This document shows, piece after piece, positions 56,820-64,000 of a stretch of 64,000 nt of DNA. Source of the DNA: Chinchilla lanigera. Its lineage: Eukaryota; Chordata; Mammalia; Rodentia; Chinchillidae. The notes under the pieces are model-generated. The model was not told the DNA's origin, did not search any database, and worked only from the letters and a program-made list of their open reading frames with translations. Within the stretch, counting starts at the first letter, position 1. Each line of letters starts with the position of its first letter. The stretch is taken from positions 6,743,055-6,807,054 of the forward strand of contig NW_004955480.1 of the NCBI RefSeq assembly GCF_000276665.1, in the 5' to 3' direction. The position numbers and the translations under genes were made by a program.

Positions 56820-56950
56820 TGCTGCCAGCTTTAGGAGGACACGCATGTCGCTTAACTGTCTGTTTTGGTTCTCCTCTGTAAAGTGGCAAGGGTGATACTG
56901 TGAGAATTCACTAAATGTTAATTATCACCACCACCATCATCTTATTATTA
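56820..56950 (+). mobile_element. MIR-like fragment
   Basis: 'gcatgtcgcttaactgtctg', 'ttttggttctcctctgtaaa' and 'gtggcaagggtgatactgtg' then 'cactaaatgttaattatcac' are a MIR order, followed by a short ATT-rich simple repeat. Confidence 0.5.
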
Positions 56951-56954
56951 TTAT

Positions 56955-57285
56955 TGCATTCCTTATCTTGAAAGCAGAAGTGTTTCAGATTTTGGATTTT
57001 TATGGATTTTGAAATGTTTGCGTATACATAATAAGATATATTGGGGCTAAGACCCAAGTCTAAACATGAAAATCATCCGTGTTTCCTGTATACTGCATCC
57101 ATATCAGGTGAAGATAACTTTTCTTACTTTTTGTTTAGTGATCTGTGACTTGACTGTTAACCCTATCACATGAGGTCCAGTGTAGCATGTTCCATTAGTA
57201 GCATCAGGATAATGTTCAAAAAGTTTCAGTTTTTAGGGCATTTGGCATTTTGGATGTTTGGACTAGGAATGCTCCACCTATATTT
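56955..57285 (+). mobile_element. Mariner/Tigger-type DNA transposon
   Basis: It opens 'cattccttatcttgaaagc', 'agaagtgtttcagattttgg', continues 'tgcgtatacataataagat', 'gacccaagtctaaacatgaa' and ends 'ttggactaggaatgctccac'. These mirror the ends of a common non-autonomous mammalian Tigger-class element ('cccttatctgaaatgc ... ggattagggatgctcaac'). No transposase frame. Confidence 0.65.
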
Positions 57286-58320
57286 CTGTGGCCATAGTGA
57301 GCAAGAAGATGGGTTTACAGTGACCTCATGTTGTATATCTGGAGTCCACACTTTCTAAATGCTACCAAGCAAAAGGAAAGATATACTTTCAAGTCAAATA
57401 CACACTCCTTCAAGTTATTTCTTGAAAGAGACTTGATAATATCACTCTGATGGTAAAACTTTAATTTATGCAGCCTCTTCAAGAAGCTACAATTGTTCCC
57501 TACATTCTGAAGATGACATGACAGTTATGTTGATAGATGTTAAGAAGGAGGTACATACTGGGAAGAGGGTATGCCAGCATGGGTGATATTAATGTCTAGA
57601 TGTGGCACAGGTTTCTCCCTGGATAATGGCCTTGCTTCTCACCTGTCACTGATGCCCAGTGGTGAGGCCAGCAGTGTCTCCACCAGGGTTGAAGAGTTTC
57701 CCTTGAGAAGCACATAGTGTCTGGATCTGAGAAGGAAGACAGTCATCACCAGGAAAGTAGGGGAGATGACATACCTGATTTTCCTCTCAAGTGCCACAGC
57801 TGGGGACACAATGGGTGTGTATTGTATGACAGATAGAAACGGGGAGGGTGTCCTGGAGGGGGAAGTTGGGGACATTTTGGAGCCCTCATCACATAGCTAT
57901 CCTCTTGCTCTAGGGTACGAATTATGTAAAACATAAAAATGTGATCTAAAATCTGAACCGATCACTACTATATACCCTGGCCATTTTATAATGAAAACAA
58001 CAACAAAAAAGAAGGACATTAATGAGAAGGAGAAGGGAAATTCCCTTCCTTTCTGAGCAGGGATCTCAAAGCACCCAAATTGAAACAAATGACTAACTTA
58101 CATTTCCCTTTAACTATATTTACATTTGATACACTCAGGATTTATTCAGTGTTGTGTCCTGAGAGCTCTTCATTATGCAAGGAACCCAAATTCAAGATGA
58201 CAACTGATTTGTGGAGCTTTGGCCAGAGAAAGTTAAGCTGGGCAAACAAACCCAGACCCTGCCATCCTATCTGTTTAAAAATTGTTTTCTGATTCTGGTT
58301 TCTATTTGGCTATTGGGCAG
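57286..58320. other. Non-coding stretch, nothing recognised
   Basis: Antisense frames of 78, 62 and 63 codons (57639-58088) overlap without recognisable domains. No repeat assigned. Confidence 0.35.
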
Positions 58321-58915
58321 AACAAAGACATAATTTGATAATTTATTTTATTTTTTAGCACAAATTAATTTTTTTAGCACAAGTAGGAAATTTTCATTTT
58401 CACTTAATAATACCAAGATACCCTGCTACATTGAATCCACCAGTGGGTTTTGAAAGTAAGTGTAACAACCATAAAAAAATAAGAAAATCCACTTTTAGGG
58501 TTTTCGATTCATGCCGTTTAATTGTTCCTCTAGTTCCACGATAAGGTGAGACTGGTCTTGTGTCACCGGAGGGACTGTATCCTGCTGTTTTTTTCCCATC
58601 CTCATTTACAATGATTATGTTATCAGGCTAGCCAGGCAAAAGGGTGGAGCAACTATAATTTCAAAGCAGGATTAGGTTGAAATAACGAGGTCACCAAGTT
58701 GTGGTTGCCAAGGCAACGTCACATCTAAGAATATGGGATGCTTCTAAGAGCTGAGGCGAAGCCTTGAGCCTTTTTCCCTCGCATGCACAAAAATCATCCA
58801 CTTCCTAGATAAAAATTGCTTATTAATTGCTTTTAAACACATTTTATTCTTAGGAACTAGTTTATAAATTGTAAGCCTGATTTAAACTTGATTTTGACAT
58901 TGTTTTCTAATCAAC
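58321..58915. other. Repeat-poor stretch around the RFX-like site
   Basis: I see no SINE, LTR or LINE signature in these 600 bases, which hold the X-box/CRE-like cluster. Candidate unique regulatory DNA. No coding frame. Confidence 0.4.
58704..58722. promoter_or_regulatory. RFX X-box adjoining a CRE-like site
   Basis: GTTGCCAAGGCAAC (58704-58717) is a palindrome with one unpaired centre, matching the known RFX X-box pattern GTTGCCATGGCAAC. It overlaps AACGTCAC (58715-58722), whose reverse GTGACGTT is CREB/ATF-like. Such pairs occur in promoters of ciliary genes and MHC-type promoters. The binding is inferred from motif only. Confidence 0.6.
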
Positions 58916-59785
58916 AGTGAATATCAGAATAATCAACTGGACCACTGCTGTCTTTTCCTTTCTTTGGAGTCGCATTTACTTTTCTTTTGAGTTTATTTCA
59001 TTCTTTTCTCTCCCTCAAATTCTCGAGACCTCATCTTTCCTTTCCCCTCTTCTTTCCTTGCTTTTGATTTTACTATTCCAGGAAAAAGGCAGGAAAAAAA
59101 AAGTGAAAATTGAGGGTTACATGCTTGGGTCTGATTTTAAGATTGACAACATTTTGACAGGTGATGAAATCTGTCACCTACACCCACCAGATTAATTTTC
59201 TCCCAGAAGAATATGAAGCTCCGGAGGGAATAACCTTGCTTTCTATTGTCTTCTCTTAAAATTTCAATCCACCCTTACAACTGTGGATGCCAGAGCAGGC
59301 AGGAGGGAGCCGATGCTGCCATCTGGTTTCTGATCAATACGAGCGATCAGTCCAAACAATTCCCACCAACTCACTTTTCTTTTCATCTGAATTTATTTCT
59401 GTGTCTGAGCTTTTCAGAGAAAATATCTTCGACTTTCTTCATTTTATAAAAATCAGGCTTCTTTTAATATGGGCTTATATGTGTGAAGCATGGATTTTAC
59501 ATAGGTCTTTTCTCAAAAGAACGTTTGTGACCTAGTGTTGAAGCACTGGGCATGGTGCGCTGTGACGGGAACCCTCAGCTTTACAACATGACTACACTTT
59601 AGGACGTGTTAACTCTTCACCTTTGGCCCTGGTTTTGCATAAAGAATATAAAGTGTGCTTTCAAACAGGACTGAGCCGGTGTCCATATTTTCCACCTCCC
59701 ACAAATCCACGTCGAAGGAGTCTCACTGCCTTGAGGACATCCTGAGCTTCCGCTTAGAGTGATGGAAAGCAGAGGTATGCCAGAG
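58916..59785. other. Non-coding stretch, nothing recognised
   Basis: Frames of 92 and 82 codons (58917-59195, 59287-59535) have no recognisable domain. No repeat assigned. Confidence 0.35.
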
Positions 59786-59789
59786 CCTG

Positions 59790-59900
59790 CCAGAGGTGGA
59801 CTGGAAGCACTGCTGTGTGATCACGAACAGGTAAAGTCACTTCTCTGGTCTTCACAGGCCAGTGTGAAGACGGAGGGTCACATCACGGAAAAAGCTCAGT
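59790..59900 (+). mobile_element. MIR-like fragment
   Basis: 'aagcactgctgtgtgatcac', 'gaacaggtaaagtcacttct' and 'ctggtcttcacaggcc' resemble the MIR core ('tgtgtgaccttgggcaagtc', 'acttaacctctctg'). A CAG|GTAAAGT donor-like word within it is part of the MIR, not an exon border. Confidence 0.45.
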
Positions 59901-60064
59901 GACACGCTGCTAAGACCTCAAGATAAACCCATTTTCAAAAATAATAGCTCTATATACGAAGTTGGTCCGCATCCTTCCCATGAATCTCCCTCTTCATCTC
60001 TCCCTGCATTATTCTCAGAATAGCTTTTCTAAAATGCAAATCAATTTATATCATATCCCAGCTG

Positions 60065-60485
60065 TACCGGGTTGAATTGTGTCCCTCCAAAATTCTTGTC
60101 CAAGTGGAACTTATGAATTTGATTTTATCTGGAAATAGGATCTTTTCAGAGGTAATCCGGGTGAGATAATGTCACTCTGGATCAGGGTGAGCTCCGAAGC
60201 TGGTGTGCCTTGTGTTCCTCTGAGAAGAGAGAGTTGTGGGCAGAGATGCAGACCCACAGAGAGGACGAGGCCACTCAGTGACAGAGGCAGAGGCTGGGGT
60301 GATGCGTCGGCGAGTCAAGGAATGCCAAAGTTGGCCAGCAAACACCCGAAGGTAGGAGGACCACATAGAGGTCTTAGGTTCAGACTTGCAGCCTCCAGAG
60401 CTGTAAGTGGATATATTTCTGTTGGTATAAGCTATACAGTTGGTAGCCATTTGGTATGGCAGCCCTAGGAAATGAATGGACACTA
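60065..60485 (+). mobile_element. Ancient mammalian LTR
   Basis: 'gggttgaattgtgtccctcc', 'tctggaaataggatcttttc', 'gggtgatgcgtcggcgagtc', 'aaggaatgccaaagttggcc', 'acttgcagcctccagagctg' and 'atggcagccctaggaaatga' match the same family as the copy at 20620. The overlapping 99- and 120-codon frames are not genes. Confidence 0.65.
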
Positions 60486-61185
60486 AAGTCCTGCTGTTGT
60501 CATGAAAGTGACGTCCAGGACGCTTTGCTTGCATGTACGTCTCAGAATCTGCCTCTCAGTTTTCGCCATTCATTCTGCTGAACACAAAGCTTCCTTGGTC
60601 CAGCTGTGTCGCAGTTCCACACAGTGGTTCCCTCTCTTACTCCAAGTCGCACCTTCCGCTCACCTCTTCTCAGGACGTGTACTTTCTCCTCTTTCACCCG
60701 GTGAACCACAGGTGTCATCACAAGAACTTTTCTTTAGGGTTCTTCCCGAGGCACAGAGGAGTGGAGGTGCCTCTCCAAGCACTCTCCCATGTTCCTCATC
60801 ATTTCTCCTGTGGTTTCTTTGGAGGGCTGAGCTCAAGGTGGTCAGGGTCTGGCCTTGTGCTTCCTCTCTGTGGTGGTCATGTGTTCTGGAAAGACGCCTG
60901 GTATAGAGCAAAGCCCCAGTCAGCGTGGACCGAATGATACAATGACGAGTGAATATTTGAGTAAAGGATTGTTTGGCAGGTGGTTAGAACTCTTAGTAAG
61001 AGCTGATGAGGTCGGGAAATGTTGAGAGATTCAGAGAAAAATTAGTCACTCATTTGCAATTTGAATGGCTACTGTTAGCCAAAGTTGATAGGGGCTTACT
61101 GTTTTCAAGAAATCGAGACCTGAAATCCTGTCCTTCTGTACTGTACTGTTTACTTTTAACTGAAAATTAATGTGTGCTCAGGGTA
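60486..61185. other. Non-coding stretch, two overlapping open frames without identity
   Basis: Two 134-codon plus frames (60502-60906 and 60533-60937) overlap in different frames and neither shows a domain. A LINE-2-like origin is possible for 60600-60850. No gene called. Confidence 0.3.
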
Positions 61186-61189
61186 CAAA

Positions 61190-61395
61190 ATTGTTTTCCT
61201 TCCATCTCAGAACCTTGTCTCTCACACTATCTCTAGAAGCAACAATTATTATGAATGTTCTGCAGTTGGCTTTTTTTTTTTTTTTTACATAAAATGTACC
61301 TTGGGATTCATTTCACATGGGCATATGTAATTATATATAGCTCATGAATTTTTATTGGCTACAGATACTCTGTTGTATGCAGGCTGACTATGGTA
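61190..61395 (-). mobile_element. Old LINE-1 3' end fragment
   Basis: 'ctctagaagcaacaattatt', 'ggattcatttcacatgggca' and 'tggctacagatactctgttg' resemble the antisense old-L1 3' end ('ctattgtatggatgtacca'). A T(16) run at about 61272-61287 lies inside. Confidence 0.4.
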
Positions 61396-61439
61396 AGGTC
61401 ACCCCTCCCCCTACCTACTGATGTTGGAGGTGCAAATGG

Positions 61440-61632
61440 TTTTTTGCCCTTTTTTTTTTTGTGGTACTAGGATCGAACCAAGGGCCCTTCACTGAACTAT
61501 ATCCCCAGCCCTTTATATTTTTTCGTTTTGAGACAGAGTTTTGCTAAGTTGACAGGTGGGTCCTGAACTTGTGATATTCCTGACTCAGTCTCCTAGAGTG
61601 TTGGGATTGTAAGCATGCATCACCAGGCCTGA
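61440..61632 (-). mobile_element. B1-ID dimeric SINE
   Basis: T-rich tail complement, then antisense ID half ('gtggtactaggatcgaacca', 'cactgaactatatccccagc') and B1 half ('gagacagagttttgctaagt', 'tgggattgtaagcatgcatc', 'accaggcctg'). Diverged. Confidence 0.85.
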
Positions 61633-61929
61633 AACCTTCCTGTCTTTTGATGTGACAGACAATGTCACAGTAAACTCTAACTGTGGTGTACATTTCTAAA
61701 GGTGGCATTGCTGTGCTCTTGAGGACACTATTATATAGTCATACTCTAACCCAACCACAAATGTATTAAACCAGGTGATCAGTTACAGAAAGAGTATAAC
61801 TTTGATAGATAAACTTTGCATGCATAGCTAGCAGGTCAGTTGACTAGTGGGTTATTACAGGTTATTTATTTATTTTTTATAGCAGAGCTGGGTATTTTTT
61901 TATGTTGGGTCAAGAAAGTCTAAAGAAAA

Positions 61930-62460
61930 TAGCCCCTAAGCAAGAAAAGTATACTGAAGTTTTAAGAAAGGCAAGAGACCTAAAGAGACATTTCTCAGAA
62001 GACATACAGACATATAAAAGGGTGCAACATCATTAACCATCAGAGAAATGCACGTTACAACCACAGTGTCGTCTCACGTTTGTTAGATGGCGTGCTGGCA
62101 AAAAGACTAAGGCTGGTGAGAATGTGGAGAAAAGGGCCCTTATTCAGTGTTGGTGGGAGTGGAAACAAATGCAGCCACCCTGGAAAGCAGAATGGATGAC
62201 TCTTTAAAAGAACTAAGAATAGAGTTACCTAGTGATTCAGCAATCCCACTACCAGGTAGATGTTCAGAGAAAATAAAGTTAGCACATTGAAGAGACATCT
62301 GAAATCCCATGTTCATTACAGCATTATTCACAATAGCCAAAATGTGAAAACAAATTAAGTGTCCATCAGTGGATGAAGAAAATGTGGTGTGTATACACAA
62401 AGGGATGGTATTCAGCCTTAAAGAATAAGGATGCCCTGTCATTGTGACAACACATCTACA
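61930..62460 (+). mobile_element. Old LINE-1 3' end (ORF2 end and 3' UTR region)
   Basis: 'gacctaaagagacatttctc', 'agaagacatacagacatata', 'cattaaccatcagagaaatg', 'ggtgagaatgtggagaaaag', 'tcagtgttggtgggagtgga', 'catgttcattacagcattat', 'tcacaatagccaaaatgtga', 'agtgtccatcagtggatgaa' and 'tattcagccttaaagaataa' form the classical L1 3' series. No intact reading frame. Confidence 0.93.
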
Positions 62461-62508
62461 TCTTGTAGCGTAATCCCAGAATAGTTGAAAACAAGCTGTA
62501 TTTAATTA

Positions 62509-62834
62509 CAGTCATTTCTCAATATCCTCAGAGGATAGTTCTAGGGCCCCCATGGATATCAAAACTCATGGATGTTCAAGTCCCTCATAAAAATGGCATA
62601 GTATTTGCACATAACTTATGCAATTCTCTCATAAACTTTAAATCATCCCTAGATTACTTATAATACCTAGCGCAATGTCAATGCTATTTAAATAGTTTTC
62701 CTACTGCATTGTTTAGGGAATAAGGACAAGAATAAAGTCTGCATATGATCAGTTTAGATGCATTCAAAAAATTTTTCAGTCTGCAGTTGATTGAATCCAG
62801 GAAAGAGAAATCCCTGGATATGGAGGGCTGACTG
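62509..62834 (+). mobile_element. MER2-type Tigger DNA transposon, near full length
   Basis: Inverted ends can be seen: CAGTCATTTCTCAATATCC at the left, and the complement of the right end reads CAGTCAGCCCTCCATATCC. TA immediately precedes the left end, as expected for Tigger insertions. Inside are 'ctagggcccccatggatatc', 'atggcatagtatttgcacat', 'ccctagattacttataatac' and 'gcattgtttagggaataagg'. About 326 bases, without transposase. Confidence 0.92.
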
Positions 62835-63800
62835 TGGTGTATACTTGAAAATTTGCTGAGAATAGATTAAAAATATTCTCACCACAAGAAATAAATATAT
62901 GAGGTGTTAGATATAATAATTTGCATGATTTAATTATTTCAAAATGTATACTAAATCATCAAATTATATATCACAGATATACACAATTATTTGTCAATTA
63001 GACCTTAATAAAGCTGAGAAAAAGAGAAAATATCTTCTAGATAAATTGTAAAATTGTCATTCTAATTATTATAATTGTTTCCTTTGTTAGCCATATGGTT
63101 AACTCTGATATTAGTTAGATTTTTAACGATGTTTATTAAACAGGAGAATCAAATTAGGTAAAAATGAAGTATTGAAAATAATTTTGCATTTTTAACACTA
63201 AATGCAAGCAAAAATTTGCTTATATTTTAGAAAGATTTAGATAATCATTGTCTGTTTACCACACTAGTCTTACAAGAAAAAGTAAGACATTAACAGAATT
63301 GGAAAATTCACACAATTAAGATTCAAAATACACAACATGAATTTTGAATGAAGCTGAATGAAGGCTCAACATATTTTTAAGTCAGAAAAAGCAAGAATTT
63401 ATAATGTGAAAAATATTAAGAACATTGTAGCATTCTTAGAGATAAGAAAATGATATTTGAAGATGGGCTAGTTTTAGATTCCAGCAGTACTGATGAACTT
63501 TTCACTGGTCTTTCATTAAGCACTTATAGTAAGCACAGTTTTCAAGAATATAAGAGAGATGACCGTAACTGGAAAGAGCTAGAAGTTACAATCCAAGACA
63601 TTTATTTATAAGGACAATGGCTGCTTTGTTCTTTGGAATTTCCTATTGAAAATAGTAGAAATTACTAGAAATCACTTTTACCTTAAATATATGTAACCTT
63701 TTATATAGTAATTCATCTTTAGAAATTTATCCTAACGGAGGCAACCTTTCCTCCTGGAATAGAAGGGGAAAGATACCTTCCTTACACCTAAAAATGTGGA
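62835..63800. other. AT-rich non-coding stretch
   Basis: Nearly 1 kb rich in A and T without a recognisable repeat or coding frame. Confidence 0.4.
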
Positions 63801-63871
63801 GGAAGTGGGAGAGGGAGAGGGAGAGGGAGAGAGAGGGAGAGAGGGGGAGAGAGAGGGAGAGAGAGAGAGAA
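63801..63871. repeat. GA-rich simple repeat
   Basis: Tandem GGGAGA and GAGAGG units run from about 63806 to 63871, impure, and different from the pure AG run at 8031. Confidence 0.93.
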
Positions 63872-64000
63872 TGTAAGGATTTGGTTCTTTTCAATTTTTT
63901 GTTTGTATTTTTTTGAGGGGACTGAGGTGCTACTCAGATTTGAACCAGAGAGATGTTCTGCTGTCTGCTCCCTGCTTCCTATTTCTTTTTTGCAGCCTTG
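63872..64000. other. Window end, possible ID-like remnant
   Basis: A T-rich part followed by 'ggggactgaggtgctactca' and 'gatttgaaccagagagatg' vaguely resembles an antisense ID. Not enough for a call. Confidence 0.2.

Noticed and set aside
59815..59845. CAG|GTAAAGT as a splice donor
   Set aside because: It lies within a MIR core where such a word occurs by descent.
60502..60937. Two 134-codon overlapping frames
   Set aside because: They are in different frames of the same DNA, with no domain.
63801..63871. GA-rich tract as a CRISPR-like array
   Set aside because: It is a simple repeat without spacers, and the DNA is mammalian.
1..64000. A previously undescribed multi-gene system
   Set aside because: No supported coding gene was found on either strand; the window is repeat-rich non-coding DNA with one candidate promoter.

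Overview
This window reads as nuclear DNA from a non-murid rodent. The evidence is a set of tRNA-derived ID SINEs with nearly identical heads, several B1-ID dimeric SINEs (7SL-derived half joined to an ID-like half, as known from squirrels and some other non-murid rodent lineages), a B1 monomer with the 29-base internal duplication, rodent-type MaLR LTRs, and the older mammalian background of MIR, LINE-2, LINE-1 3' ends, MER2/Tigger and MER5-type DNA transposons. The 588-base run of N marks a draft assembly. I cannot name the species.

I find no protein-coding gene, exon, tRNA, rRNA or known ncRNA that I can support. Open reading frames are short, and the longest N-free one (201 codons) lies in a CpG-rich island without recognisable protein sequence. 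Non-repeat stretches are described as such and have no assigned function.

Layout: 1-10.6 kb is LTR- and LINE-rich, with a long (AG)n tract and one LTR split by a LINE-like insertion. The gap follows. 11.2-18 kb holds B1-ID dimers, an old L1, an unknown retroposed segment and several ID copies, one inside an LTR. 18-31 kb holds MER2, LINE-2, many LTRs, a well-preserved solo LTR with a 4-base target duplication, and MER5. 31-37 kb is the most repeat-poor, AT-rich part. 37-48 kb holds a second copy of the LINE-like insert, more LTR, LINE-2 and ID elements, a short local duplication and two TG tracts. 48-52 kb contains a 167-base direct duplication (about 96% identical) 3.4 kb apart, another MER2 and a B1.

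The most gene-like landmark is the CpG-rich island at about 52.6-53.9 kb. It contains a GC box, a CACGTG site and a dense G-run cluster, and is a candidate promoter for a transcript that cannot be identified here. Five kilobases further on, a near-perfect RFX X-box abuts a CRE-like site at 58.7 kb. The rest (54-64 kb) is MIR, LINE-2, Tigger-type, LTR, L1 and MER2 sequence ending in AT-rich DNA and a GA-rich tract.

Nothing here looks like a novel multi-gene system. The points of interest are regulatory candidates, local duplications and datable insertions.
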